A stretch of 64,000 nt of DNA from an uncultured Alphaproteobacteria bacterium (lineage in GTDB: Bacteria; Pseudomonadota; Alphaproteobacteria; HIMB59), in the NCBI GenBank assembly GCA_902613185.1, contig CACMGP010000003.1, positions 124,001 through 188,000 on the forward strand, given 5' to 3'. This document shows, piece after piece, positions 55,464-64,000 of the stretch. Below the pieces are notes generated by a model that searched no databases, was not told where the DNA came from, and was given only the letters and a program-made list of their open reading frames with translations. The translations under genes and the position numbers were made by a program. Each line of letters starts with the position of its first letter. Position 1 is the first letter of the stretch.

Positions 55464-56592
55464 TCTTTTCCATTAATTCTATAAATTCATCGAAAAGATA
55501 TCTGCTATCATGTGGTCCAGGGCTAGACTCTGGATGATATTGAACAGAAAATAAAGGTTGATCATTTGCTTTCATGCCATCTATAGTTTTGTCAAACAAT
55601 GATTTATGTGTTATTTGAAGATTAGACGGAAAATTTTCATCTAAAACTACAAATCCATGATTTTGAGATGTAATTTCAACTTTGTTTGTTTCCAAGTTTT
55701 TTACTGGGTGATTACCACCTCGATGACCCTTTTCCATCCGAGCAGTAGAGGCATTAAATGCTAAACTCAATATTTGATGACCTAGGCATATACCAAATGT
55801 AGGTATTTTTTTGTTTAGTAATTTATTTAATTCAGTTTTTATATTTTCATAAACTTTTTTAGGATCACCAGGACCATTACTTAAAAAAAAACCATCAAAA
55901 TTTCTATTAATTATATCCTCAGCATTAAAGTTCATATCAAATTCTTCAATCTTACAATTTCTAGAGTATAAGTTTTTCTTAATATTATCTTTTGCTCCAA
56001 AATTTAAAAAAGCTATAGAGAACTTTTTTTTACCTGTTTCTTTTTTTTCTATATTAAGTTCTGATGTAAAGTCTTTAATTACATCATTCTCTTCTAGAGA
56101 GAGACTTTTATCTATTTGTATACAAATTTCTTCTATACCTTTAGTCTCAAAATATTCCTCAGAGCATAGCATAATATTTTTTGGTCCAAAATTTCTTACA
56201 ATTTTAGTTACAGCTCTTGTGTCCAAATCAAAAAAAGCACAAGAATTTTGACTTAAAATCCAATTTCCAAAATTAGTTTGCGCTCTCCAATTTGAACTTA
56301 ATTCAAATAATTCATTACATATTAAGCCAGATGCATGAATTTTCCATGACTCGTAATCTTCGTTATTACATCCAACAATTCCGATCAAAGGAAATGTAAA
56401 ATTTATAAACTGAGATTTATAGGAGGGATCTGTTAAAATCTCTTGATACCCCGTCATACTAGTATTAAAGCATATTTCAGCTATCTTAAATTGATCTTTT
56501 GAGAGAAACTTACCTTTGAAAATATATTTTTTGTTATAAATTAAATATCCGTTTTGATAATTATGTTTAATTTTATTATCTAATACGGACAT
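55453..56592 (-). CDS. carA: Carbamoyl-phosphate synthase small subunit
   Basis: A 379-residue glutaminase subunit supplying ammonia to CarB. The class I amidotransferase triad is in [11 protein letters not shown] (cysteine) and [12 protein letters not shown] (His and Glu), and the N-terminal domain includes [17 protein letters not shown]. It is first in the car operon and diverges from yqeY across 43 bp. A candidate extended -10 element lies upstream. Confidence 0.97.
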   Translation of the reverse strand: MSVLDNKIKHNYQNGYLIYNKKYIFKGKFLSKDQFKIAEICFNTSMTGYQEILTDPSYKSQFINFTFPLIGIVGCNNEDYESWKIHASGLICNELFELSSNWRAQTNFGNWILSQNSCAFFDLDTRAVTKIVRNFGPKNIMLCSEEYFETKGIEEICIQIDKSLSLEENDVIKDFTSELNIEKKETGKKKFSIAFLNFGAKDNIKKNLYSRNCKIEEFDMNFNAEDIINRNFDGFFLSNGPGDPKKVYENIKTELNKLLNKKIPTFGICLGHQILSLAFNASTARMEKGHRGGNHPVKNLETNKVEITSQNHGFVVLDENFPSNLQITHKSLFDKTIDGMKANDQPLFSVQYHPESSPGPHDSRYLFDEFIELMEKNAG

Positions 56593-56614
56593 ATTAAATC
56601 ATGAGTATTAGTAT

Positions 56615-56623
56615 ATTATATCA
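56615..56623 (-). promoter_or_regulatory. Candidate extended -10 promoter for carA
   Basis: On the minus strand, TGATATAAT (an extended -10 with a perfect TATAAT) lies about 22 bp from the carA start, predicting a leader of about 16 bases. No good -35 is visible, as expected for extended -10 promoters. Chance occurrence in AT-rich DNA is possible. Confidence 0.4.
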
Positions 56624-56635
56624 AAAGAAATTCAA

Positions 56636-57094
56636 ATGAGTTTGGCAAAAAAATTTTCTGAAGACGTTAAAAGTGCTTTAAAAGGTGGAGATAAGAAAAA
56701 ACTTTCAATAGCACGGTATGTCTATTCTGAGTTAAAAAATTTTCTAATTAAAGAGAATCTAGAGAGAGACGTGCTTAAATTATCTGACGAAAATGTTATA
56801 AAAATTGTTAAGACTCAACTTAAACAAAAAAAAGAGTCTTTAGATTTTGCAACAAAAGCTAAGGATCAAGGTAGAGTAGAGGACTTAGAATTTGACATTA
56901 AATATCTCAATGATTTTCTCCCGAGTTTGATGGATGAGAAAAGCACAATTGATATTATATCACAATATATAAATGAGAATAATTTAGAAAATAAAGACTT
57001 TGGAAAAATAATGAGTTTTTTAAAACAAAATTATAATAATAAAATTGATATGAATTTGGCTTCTAAAGTTATCAAAAATATTTTCAAAGAATGA
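56636..57094 (+). CDS. GatB/YqeY domain protein
   Basis: A 152-residue YqeY-type protein, homologous to the tail domain of the amidotransferase subunit GatB. It has a helical two-lobe architecture, with the LDFATKAKDQGRVEDLEFD and DFGKIMSFLKQNYNNKIDMNLASKVIK stretches (the latter in parts) recognisable. A tRNA-binding role is suspected from GatB; the biological function is not established. It precedes dnaG with a 4-bp overlap, the classical alphaproteobacterial yqeY-dnaG-rpoD order. Confidence 0.88.
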   Translation: MSLAKKFSEDVKSALKGGDKKKLSIARYVYSELKNFLIKENLERDVLKLSDENVIKIVKTQLKQKKESLDFATKAKDQGRVEDLEFDIKYLNDFLPSLMDEKSTIDIISQYINENNLENKDFGKIMSFLKQNYNNKIDMNLASKVIKNIFKE

Positions 57095-58674
57095 CTGATG
57101 ATAATATTAAAGAAGTAATAAACAGAACATCTATAGTTGAGATTATAAACTCATCTGTTCCTTTAAAGAAAAAAGGCAATAATTATTTTGGTTTAAGTCC
57201 TTTTAAAAATGAAAAAACTCCATCTTTTTCTGTGAACGAAGAAAAAAAAATATTTCATTGTTTTAGTACAGGAGAACATGGAAATGTCATTGATTTTTTG
57301 ATTAAAGTAAAAGGATATAGCTTTAAAGACGCTTTATATGAGCTAGCAGATAAGGCCGGTATCGAGTTAAGTTATAAATCATCAAAATTAATTAATATTA
57401 TTTATGAAATTAACTTGTTAACAAAAGAACTATTTCATAAAAATTTATTAGATTTTAAAAATCACTTAGACTACCTATTAAAAAAAAGAAAGTTTAAAAT
57501 TGACACGATTCATAAATTTGAATTAGGTTCATCAGCAAATTCATATAAACTTCAAAAAAAACTCTTAGACAATTTTGAAGTAAAAAATTTAGTTTCAGCA
57601 GGAGTTTTTAGTAAAACCAAAAACTCCAGATTATTTTTTTCTAATAGAATTATGGTTCCAATAATTAATATACAAAATAAAACCCTAGGATTTGGAGGAA
57701 GGGTAATTGATAATAGTTTGCCAAAATATATTAATACTTTTGAAACTAAAATTTTTAAAAAAAAACAAATTTTGTTTAATGAAAAAATTCTTAATAAACA
57801 AAATAATAAAAAAATAATTATTGTAGAGGGTTATTTTGATGTCATTAAATTAGAACAAAATGGATTTTCAAACTGTTTAGCTCCTCTCGGCACATCAATA
57901 AATCATGAAAAGTTAATTGAAATTACAAAGAAAGGATTTGAAGTAATAGTATGTCTCGATGGAGATATTGCCGGAAGAAATGCAACTATTAGATTAATGA
58001 ATAATTTACTCTCTGATAAAAATTTTGAGCTTGGAATAAAATTTGTGCTTTTGCCAAAAAATTTTGATCCAGATCAATTAATAGAGTCAAATATGTCTGA
58101 CAAACTAAACAAACTCTTAGATCAACCATTATCAATTGAGGAACTCATAGAAAAATATATAGAAAATTTTCTTAAAAGTGACAACGTTGATAATCAATTT
58201 AAAGCTTCTAAAGTTTTAAAAAGTTTACTTAATAATATTGCAAACAATGATTTAAAAAAAATATTAATTAATCATTTTAATAAAATAAGCTTAAATCAGA
58301 CAAGTTTGAAAAATACTCCTATACCAAATAACCAAAAATTTGAACTTAAATTTGATTTGAAATCAAAATTTTCTGCAGCGCTAATTATATTTTATATTGA
58401 AAACCAACCTCATAGAGAAAGAGTGTATGATTTGATTTCAACTGCAAAATTTGAAGGCAAATTCAAAGAAATTCGTGATTTGATAATCAAAAAAACTCTT
58501 TTCAAATCAACAACTATGGAAATTTATGAAGAATTAAACTCTAAAGGATTGAATTTTACAAAAAATTTACTATTTTCTAATGAAGTTCGAAGGCTGTGTA
58601 GATTTGCATCATCTAAATTTAATAAAGACCCTTATAATGAAATTGAAAAAACAATTAGTTTTATAAATAGTTAA
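57091..58674 (+). CDS. dnaG: DNA primase DnaG with degenerate zinc-binding domain
   Basis: A 527-residue primase (E. coli 581). The zinc domain is recognisable ([23 protein letters not shown]), but three of four ligands of the C-P-F-H ... C-F-x-C set are replaced: Ser36, Lys39 and Thr60, with Cys57 kept. The catalytic TOPRIM core is intact: VEGYFDVI with the active-site glutamate, then [11 protein letters not shown]. The basic region [11 protein letters not shown] is also present. The C-terminal helicase-binding domain is diverged. It is co-transcribed with yqeY and rpoD. Confidence 0.92.
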   Translation: MTDDNIKEVINRTSIVEIINSSVPLKKKGNNYFGLSPFKNEKTPSFSVNEEKKIFHCFSTGEHGNVIDFLIKVKGYSFKDALYELADKAGIELSYKSSKLINIIYEINLLTKELFHKNLLDFKNHLDYLLKKRKFKIDTIHKFELGSSANSYKLQKKLLDNFEVKNLVSAGVFSKTKNSRLFFSNRIMVPIINIQNKTLGFGGRVIDNSLPKYINTFETKIFKKKQILFNEKILNKQNNKKIIIVEGYFDVIKLEQNGFSNCLAPLGTSINHEKLIEITKKGFEVIVCLDGDIAGRNATIRLMNNLLSDKNFELGIKFVLLPKNFDPDQLIESNMSDKLNKLLDQPLSIEELIEKYIENFLKSDNVDNQFKASKVLKSLLNNIANNDLKKILINHFNKISLNQTSLKNTPIPNNQKFELKFDLKSKFSAALIIFYIENQPHRERVYDLISTAKFEGKFKEIRDLIIKKTLFKSTTMEIYEELNSKGLNFTKNLLFSNEVRRLCRFASSKFNKDPYNEIEKTISFINS

Positions 58675-58676
58675 AA

Positions 58677-60728
58677 ATGGCAAAAGTAAAAGTAAAATCA
58701 AAAAAAACTATTAAGAAAATAGTAAAAAAAAAAGCAGTCTCATTAAAAAAAGCTAAGACTTCCAAAAAAATTAAAAAGTCAGTAGTTGCGTCAAATCCTA
58801 TTGAATTAGTCTTTAAAGAAAATGAAAATCAACTTCTTGCATTAATCACAAAAGAATTTGATAAAGATATTGCATCAAAAGCTAAAACTTACATCAAATC
58901 TTTCTCTAAGATTGAGGACTCTATTATTTCTGTTAATGACTTCCTAAATTATATTGAGAATCATGATGAAGATCTTTTTAAATTATTCAAAGCATATACA
59001 TCCTCTGCAGAATCAGACTTAACTTCTTCAGACGAAGAATCAGAAGAGGAAGAAAAATCAACTGGTGTAAAAAGTGACGACCCAGTTCGTATGTACCTCA
59101 AAGAAATGGGTAATGTGGAGTTACTCTCTAGGGAAGGTGAAATCGCAATTGCAAAAAGAATTGAGTCTGGATTGGACAGAATGATGAAATCAATTCTTGA
59201 GTGCCCAGCATCAATAGATATTTTAAAAAAATGGATTGAACAAGTTAAGAATAATGAGATTAACTTAAGAGAAATAGTTGATTTTGATGAATACTTTAAT
59301 GAAGATAATGATCCATACTCTAATTCTTCAAAAAGAAAAGAAATTCAAAAAATAATTAACGATAAAAAGAAAGCACTTTTAAAAGAGAAGCAACAATTGA
59401 TGAAAGAACAAGGAATAGAAATAGACAAAGAAAAACTTCAAGAATCAACAAATGAAGAAGATATTGAAAATGAGAGCTTTTCTATTTCTATAATAGAAGA
59501 GTTTTACAAACCTGAGATTCTTAAGAAATTAGATAGAGTTCTAGTGCTTTCTGAAAATATAACAAAAATTAAAAAAAACAAAAACATAACTAAAATTTCT
59601 GACTCAAAGTCCTTAAAGGAACTAAAAAAATATCAAGATGAAATACTTAATTACTTTAACGAAATTAAAATAAAGCCATATAAACTAGAGGAAATAATTA
59701 CCTATCTATACGCAATTAATAAAGAAATTCAGTCAAAAGAGGTATCTCTATTGACACTAGCTACTCAAAACAAAATAAGAAGAGATGTATTTTTGAAGTA
59801 TCATAGTTTAAAAGATACCTATACCCAATATCAGAAGCATATGATTTCTTCTGATGAATCATTTAAAGCCGTCTTCCAGAAAAAAAGTGTTAAGCTAAAA
59901 GAAATATATAAAGAAGTCTTGAGTTTTTCAAAAAAAGCTAACCAAAATACAATTGAATTTAAAGAAAAAGTCAGAGAGATACAATCCGGTCAAAGGACTG
60001 CTAATCAAGCTAAAAAAGAAATGATTGAGGCTAATCTACGTTTGGTTATTTCAATTGCAAAAAAATATACTAACAGAGGCCTTCAGTTTTTAGATCTTAT
60101 TCAAGAGGGAAATATTGGGCTAATGAAAGCTGTCGATAAATTTGAGTATAGAAGAGGTTATAAATTCTCAACCTATGCAACTTGGTGGATTAGACAGGCA
60201 ATTACAAGATCTATTGCTGATCAAGCAAGGACCATTCGTATACCAGTGCACATGATTGAAACAATTAATAAAATTGTAAGATCAAGTAGGCAGCTAATTC
60301 TTGAGTTAGGTAGAGAGCCTACCCCAGAAGAATTATCTGTAAGACTGAAAATGCCAATAGAAAAAGTTAGAAAAGTTTTGAAGATAGCTAAAGAGCCTGT
60401 AAGTTTAGAAACACCAATAGGAGATGATGATGACAGTTTCCTTGGTGATTTTATTGAGGATAAGAATGCAGTAATACCCGAAGATGCTGTTATGCAATTA
60501 AATCTCAGAGAAACGACTACTAAAATACTTTCTACTTTGACTCCAAGAGAGGAGAGGGTGTTGAGAATGAGATTTGGAATTGGAATGTCATCTGATCACA
60601 CTTTAGAAGAAGTAGGTCAGCAATTTAGTGTTACAAGAGAGAGAATTAGGCAAATTGAGGCAAAAGCTTTAAGGAAATTAAAACACCCCATTAGATCTAA
60701 AAAACTTAAATCTTTTATGGACTCATAA
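58677..60728 (+). CDS. rpoD: RNA polymerase primary sigma factor RpoD
   Basis: A 683-residue sigma-70. It has a Lys-rich N-terminal extension (first ~35 residues), region 1.1, the region 1.2 [11 protein letters not shown], and a long non-conserved insert (about 200-410). Region 2 reads [20 protein letters not shown] and [10 protein letters not shown]. Region 3 follows, then region 4 ([17 protein letters not shown]), which binds the -35 element. Complete and typical. It starts 2 bp after dnaG's stop. Confidence 0.97.
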   Translation: MAKVKVKSKKTIKKIVKKKAVSLKKAKTSKKIKKSVVASNPIELVFKENENQLLALITKEFDKDIASKAKTYIKSFSKIEDSIISVNDFLNYIENHDEDLFKLFKAYTSSAESDLTSSDEESEEEEKSTGVKSDDPVRMYLKEMGNVELLSREGEIAIAKRIESGLDRMMKSILECPASIDILKKWIEQVKNNEINLREIVDFDEYFNEDNDPYSNSSKRKEIQKIINDKKKALLKEKQQLMKEQGIEIDKEKLQESTNEEDIENESFSISIIEEFYKPEILKKLDRVLVLSENITKIKKNKNITKISDSKSLKELKKYQDEILNYFNEIKIKPYKLEEIITYLYAINKEIQSKEVSLLTLATQNKIRRDVFLKYHSLKDTYTQYQKHMISSDESFKAVFQKKSVKLKEIYKEVLSFSKKANQNTIEFKEKVREIQSGQRTANQAKKEMIEANLRLVISIAKKYTNRGLQFLDLIQEGNIGLMKAVDKFEYRRGYKFSTYATWWIRQAITRSIADQARTIRIPVHMIETINKIVRSSRQLILELGREPTPEELSVRLKMPIEKVRKVLKIAKEPVSLETPIGDDDDSFLGDFIEDKNAVIPEDAVMQLNLRETTTKILSTLTPREERVLRMRFGIGMSSDHTLEEVGQQFSVTRERIRQIEAKALRKLKHPIRSKKLKSFMDS

Positions 60729-60789
60729 TAATATAATTATAATTCTTGTTTTTTTTTCATAAGATTATATTAGTAAGAATTCTAATCAA

Positions 60790-60866
60790 GGGCCTGTAGT
60801 TCAGTTGGTTAGAACGCGGTGCTCATAACGCCGTTGTCGCAGGTTCGAGTCCTGCCGGGCCCACCA
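60790..60866 (+). tRNA. tRNA with CAU anticodon, probably tRNA-Ile2 (lysidine type)
   Basis: A 77-base cloverleaf with encoded CCA. Acceptor: GGGCCTG/CGGGCCC. D stem: GTTC/GAAC. Anticodon stem: CGGTG/CGCCG, around loop CTCATAA. T stem: GCAGG/CCTGC. The acceptor C4-G69 and C5-G68 pairs are those reported to be favoured by TilS, the lysidine synthase that turns CAU into an isoleucine AUA reader. Initiator features (C1-A72 mismatch, three G-C pairs next to the anticodon loop) are absent. An elongator methionine tRNA is the alternative; a TilS search or full tRNA set would settle it. Confidence 0.9.
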
Positions 60867-60874
60867 GTGTAAAA

Positions 60875-61441
60875 TTAAATCTTTTGAATTTCTTTAATCA
60901 AAGCCTCTAAACTATTTTTATTTTTTCGAAGTATTTTATTGAATTCTGATTTTTTCGTCACAAAATAAGATGTGTTTTCAACAATAACATCAATAATTTT
61001 GAAAGATGAACCTGTATTAATCACTTTCCAATATAAATTAGCAGATGATTTTTTATATGAAATTTCTGATTTGATTATGTAAATATCACCTTTAATGTCA
61101 ACGTCTTTAAGATTTATTGAACTTGATGAATTTGAATTAGCAAGTTTGTAAATAGTCTTTATTAAGTAATCTGTAAAAACATTTAGGTAAGTAGATAATT
61201 CATTTTCAGAGCTCTGATTTATTATTTTTTCTCCAATTAGGCCATAGGCAATTGACTTAATTGCAAAATTTTTGTTAACAAAAAACTTATATTTATCATA
61301 ATTTTCACTCTCTGTACCCTCATTATTGCTAATTATTTCTAGAAATTGGTTTGATTCTTTTTCAAACCATGCAGATACTTCTGAGGCTTCAATTGGAGAA
61401 AAAGAAAAAATTGTAGTTAATATGACTAATAAAATTCTCAT
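60875..61441 (-). CDS. mlaC: MlaC-type phospholipid-binding protein
   Basis: A 188-residue exported protein with a signal peptide (about 1-19) and an MlaC/Ttg2D-type fold. It shows a LNVFTDYLIKTIYKLA helix and the C-terminal FKIIDVIVENTSYFVTKKSEFNKI stretch (in parts) typical of the family. MlaC ferries phospholipids between the outer-membrane MlaA complex and the inner-membrane MlaFEDB transporter. The transporter genes are not in this window. It lies 27 bp downstream of mlaA and 8 bp from a tRNA. Confidence 0.78.
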   Translation of the reverse strand: MRILLVILTTIFSFSPIEASEVSAWFEKESNQFLEIISNNEGTESENYDKYKFFVNKNFAIKSIAYGLIGEKIINQSSENELSTYLNVFTDYLIKTIYKLANSNSSSSINLKDVDIKGDIYIIKSEISYKKSSANLYWKVINTGSSFKIIDVIVENTSYFVTKKSEFNKILRKNKNSLEALIKEIQKI

Positions 61442-61468
61442 TATAATTAGTAAATATAGTTTAATAAA

Positions 61469-62209
61469 CTATTCAATATAAATTTTTGGCACAGGTAAGT
61501 TTTGTATATATTCCTCTTCAAGTTGAGCATTTCTATTTTGATAATAAATAGATTTTATCATTTCATATCTATCTGACGAAACATCTCTAACCTTATCAAT
61601 TTGTTCATCTATTTCTACCCTTTCGTTAAAACCATTTCCTATTGCGATATATTCTCTGTTAGGAACATTGTTTGATAAAGGATCTACAAAGTATTCAATT
61701 ACGTCTCCACTAAAATCTCTTAAATTACTTGGACCTATAATAGGTATTACAATGTATGGTCCGCTTGACACACCACCTTTTGCAAGAGTTATTCCAAAGT
61801 CAGTTTCATTTTTCTCCATACCGACTCTTGATGCTAAATCAAAAGTACCCAAGCTAGTAATAGTATTGACTGTGAAACGTCCAATTGAATTAAATGATTT
61901 ATAAAATTCCCCTTGGAAAATAAAGGACACTGTTCTAATTGGTTCCTTTAAGTTACTAAAAAAATTAGAGACACCTTTTTCTACCGGCTCTGGGGCAATA
62001 AATTTATAGGTTTTCACAATTGGTCGAATAGCGATATCGTCTATAAAAAAATTAAAATTTAATACTGCTCTGTTTATTGGTTCAATAGGATCGTAAATCT
62101 CATCATAAGAAATTCCTGGCTCAACTGTCTGCTCATTTGAATATAAAGAGGTATTTTGTAAAAAAGTAACAGATAATATTAAAAGAAGTACTTTCAAATG
62201 TTTTTTCAT
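61469..62209 (-). CDS. mlaA: MlaA/VacJ-family outer-membrane lipid asymmetry protein
   Basis: A 246-residue protein with the MlaA core: YDPIEPINRAVLNFNFFID, PEPVEKGVSNFFSNLKEPI and a GPYIVIPIIGPSNLRDFSG stretch (in parts). MlaA removes phospholipids from the outer leaflet of the outer membrane. The N-terminus has a hydrophobic signal-like segment but no lipobox cysteine, so it would be a Sec-exported protein rather than the usual lipoprotein. It pairs with mlaC downstream and diverges from uvrD. Confidence 0.86.
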   Translation of the reverse strand: MKKHLKVLLLILSVTFLQNTSLYSNEQTVEPGISYDEIYDPIEPINRAVLNFNFFIDDIAIRPIVKTYKFIAPEPVEKGVSNFFSNLKEPIRTVSFIFQGEFYKSFNSIGRFTVNTITSLGTFDLASRVGMEKNETDFGITLAKGGVSSGPYIVIPIIGPSNLRDFSGDVIEYFVDPLSNNVPNREYIAIGNGFNERVEIDEQIDKVRDVSSDRYEMIKSIYYQNRNAQLEEEYIQNLPVPKIYIE

Positions 62210-62246
62210 TACGTAATATCTAATTTTATTATATTACATTCAATTT

Positions 62247-64000
62247 ATGGATTTTAGTAAACTAAATAAAGAGCAAATAATAGCAGTTGAACACAAAAAA
62301 GGTCCACTATTAGTCCTTTCAGGAGCTGGTACAGGTAAAACAAGGGTATTAACTTCTAGGTTTGTTTATATTGTTCAAAAACTTAATGTTAATTTTAATG
62401 AAATTATAGCTGTGACCTTTACGAATAAGGCTGCTAATGAAATTAAAGAGAGAGTGAATGCTGAGCTCAAAAGTAGTATTGATTCTCCTTGGATAGGTAC
62501 TTTTCATTCTATATTTGCTAAATTTCTAAGAAAGCACTCTGGCCTAGTAAATTTAAAATCTAATTTTACTATATTAGATATCGAGGATCAAAAAAAATTA
62601 TTAAAACAAGTTTTAGATTATTGCAAGATTGATAAAGATATAAGTGAAGTTATATATCATAATGAAATTCAAAATTTAAAAGATAATAAGATCTTATTTA
62701 ACGAAAATAAAAAAGTAATAAAATTTTCAGCTCTTGAAAGACTGGATGAGATTTATTCATATTATCAGCAAAGACTGGTTGAAATAAATGCAGTAGATTT
62801 TGGCGATATCCTTTTGCATAGTTATTACATATTACTAAATAACCAAGATATTCAGAAATCTTACAAAAATTTTATTAAACATATTCTTATTGATGAGTTT
62901 CAAGATACAAATTTAATTCAATATGATATAATCAAATTAATATTAAATTCTCAAAAAAATTTATTCTGTGTTGGAGATGATGATCAATCAATTTATGCAT
63001 GGCGTGGAGCAAATATTGAAAATATTATCAATTTTCCAAAAGAATTTAACTCTCCAGTAGTGAGGTTAACAAAAAATTATCGATCGAATAGTTCTATTTT
63101 AGAGGCAGCAGCCTGTATTATTAGTAATAATAAGAATAGATTAGGTAAAGATCTAATAAGTTTTAACAAAAAAATACCAGAACAGAAAATTAATCTAAAT
63201 TCATTTTACTCTCAAGAAGAAGAGTCCTTATGGATTTCAGATGATATATCTAAAAAGTTTCAAGAAAATCATACTATTGGTATTTTAGTTAGACTAACCG
63301 CCCAAATGAGAAGTATCGAGGACAAGTTAATTAAATTTGCTTTGCCATATGAAATTATTGGAGGCCCAAGATTTTTTGAAAGAAAAGAAATCAAGGATAT
63401 TTTGGCGTATTTAAAATTAGCTAATAGTTTCCAAGATGATCTTTCATTTGAAAGAATAATAAATTTACCTAAGAGGGGAGTAGGTGATCAATCACTAAAA
63501 TTAATAATAGATAACGCAAGAGAAAAAAAAATATCTTTTTTTGAGTCTTTATTTTCTTTATCTGATGAAAATAAATTACCGGGATCTCTTATGCTTAAAA
63601 CTAAACCATTCATCGATATTATAAAAAAAACATCAGATCTTATTAATAAAACAACTTTAGAAGATATAGGTATTTTTATAATTGAAGAGTCAGGCTATTT
63701 AAAAATGTTAGAAAATGAAAAAAATAAATTGAAACAAGTAGAAAATGAATCAAGGATTGATAATTTAAAAGAATTTGTAAATGCTCTCTCAGAATTTGAG
63801 AATTTAGACGATTTTTTAGAACATATTGGTTTGGTTAATGAAAATCAAAAAAAAAAATATGCAAATTCTGTAAAACTCATGACACTACATGCTGCTAAAG
63901 GATTAGAATTTGATCACGTCTACTTACCAGGTTGGGAGGAAGGTATTTTTCCAAGCTCTCGTGCTTTGGAACATAACACAACAAAATCGCTGGAAGAAGA
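62247..64000 (+). CDS. uvrD: UvrD/PcrA-type DNA helicase, 3' end cut off by window
   Basis: The frame is open from ATG 62247 to the last base (584 codons plus two bases). Superfamily 1 motifs: Walker A in SGAGTGKTRVL, Walker B in IDEFQDTN, motif III VGDDDQSIYAWRGAN, motif IV region KNYRSN, and motif V TLHAAKGLEFDHVYLPGWEEGIFPSSR, with the rest beyond the window. UvrD unwinds DNA in nucleotide-excision and mismatch repair. No other candidate is suggested by the sequence seen. Confidence 0.95.
   Translation, partial: MDFSKLNKEQIIAVEHKKGPLLVLSGAGTGKTRVLTSRFVYIVQKLNVNFNEIIAVTFTNKAANEIKERVNAELKSSIDSPWIGTFHSIFAKFLRKHSGLVNLKSNFTILDIEDQKKLLKQVLDYCKIDKDISEVIYHNEIQNLKDNKILFNENKKVIKFSALERLDEIYSYYQQRLVEINAVDFGDILLHSYYILLNNQDIQKSYKNFIKHILIDEFQDTNLIQYDIIKLILNSQKNLFCVGDDDQSIYAWRGANIENIINFPKEFNSPVVRLTKNYRSNSSILEAAACIISNNKNRLGKDLISFNKKIPEQKINLNSFYSQEEESLWISDDISKKFQENHTIGILVRLTAQMRSIEDKLIKFALPYEIIGGPRFFERKEIKDILAYLKLANSFQDDLSFERIINLPKRGVGDQSLKLIIDNAREKKISFFESLFSLSDENKLPGSLMLKTKPFIDIIKKTSDLINKTTLEDIGIFIIEESGYLKMLENEKNKLKQVENESRIDNLKEFVNALSEFENLDDFLEHIGLVNENQKKKYANSVKLMTLHAAKGLEFDHVYLPGWEEGIFPSSRALEHNTTKSLEE

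Noticed and set aside
60729-60772. Intrinsic terminator after rpoD
   Set aside because: A 9-bp inverted repeat (60729-60737 and 60764-60772) exists, but the arms are pure A/T and the loop is about 26 bases. A T-run sits in the loop, not after the stem. Such repeats arise by chance in AT-rich DNA.
60790-60866. Initiator tRNA-fMet
   Set aside because: The CAU anticodon is present, but G1-C72 is paired and the anticodon stem lacks the three consecutive G-C pairs at the loop.
1-64000. CRISPR array, insertion sequence, prophage, secondary metabolite or secretion cluster
   Set aside because: No regularly spaced repeats, transposase, phage structural gene or biosynthetic megasynthase was seen on either strand.

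Overview
The window looks like a compact chromosomal segment of a free-living, probably marine, alphaproteobacterium with a streamlined, very AT-rich genome (roughly 30 % G+C by eye, not computed). The alphaproteobacterial assignment rests on gene order and gene types: class I lysyl-tRNA synthetase, the rpmB / cobT-cobS-dnaJ-like / bolA block, aroK-aroB near xerD-accA, ubiG facing lysC, rodZ-like-ispG-hisS-prfA-prmC-DUF4167, greA with an ELM1-type protein and trxB, and carB-carA facing yqeY-dnaG-rpoD. SAR11-like or HIMB59/AEGEAN-169-like lineages are plausible, but the exact lineage cannot be fixed from this sequence. I found no insertion sequence, prophage, CRISPR array, toxin-antitoxin pair or defence island. 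All stretches are genic, and no gap exceeds 300 bases.

Layout. 1-6.1 kb: polyprenyl synthase (cut by the window start), tRNA methyltransferase, S49 peptidase, a dimeric-type glycyl-tRNA synthetase, YgfZ, a family 9 glycosyltransferase and pyrC. 6.1-11.6 kb (minus strand): ctaA, SDR, photolyase-like flavoprotein, SDR, purE, purK. 11.8-17.8 kb: ferredoxin, lysK, pyrD, HAD phosphatase, rpmB, yhhQ, tgt. 17.8-24.1 kb: cobT-cobS-dnaJ-like, bolA, CorC-type protein, aroB, aroK. 24.1-27.5 kb: two unknown envelope proteins, xerD, accA. 27.5-34 kb: secA, a degenerate methyltransferase, a nitrilase-family amidase, DUF1178, ubiG, lysC. 34-41 kb: rodZ-like, ispG, hisS, prfA, prmC, DUF4167, M23 peptidase. 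41-48 kb: a Gate-domain permease with a DUF1045 2H protein, a DsbA-like protein, murJ, tRNA-Val, a PagL-like protein and an ExbB/MotB-like pair. 48-56.6 kb: cyclophilin, sufE, rpmJ, trxB, 2OG oxygenase, ELM1-like, greA, carB, carA. 56.6-64 kb: yqeY, dnaG, rpoD, tRNA-CAU, mlaC, mlaA and uvrD (cut by the window end).

Functionally this is housekeeping: pyrimidine (pyrC, pyrD, carAB), purine (purEK), aromatic, isoprenoid/ubiquinone, haem A and envelope synthesis, plus translation and replication. The interest is in how individual proteins have changed. Three enzymes that normally carry zinc or an Fe-S cluster have lost the ligands while keeping the rest of the fold: Tgt (3 of 4 Zn ligands), DnaG (3 of 4 Zn ligands) and the FeS-type photolyase (4 of 4 cysteines). 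A dimeric GlyRS stands where glyQ-glyS stands in many relatives. The Tgt sits beside a queuosine-precursor transporter and has an altered base pocket, suggesting salvage of a queuosine precursor. Compaction is extreme: convergent genes share a 4-bp palindromic stop, and divergent start codons are as little as 5 bp apart.
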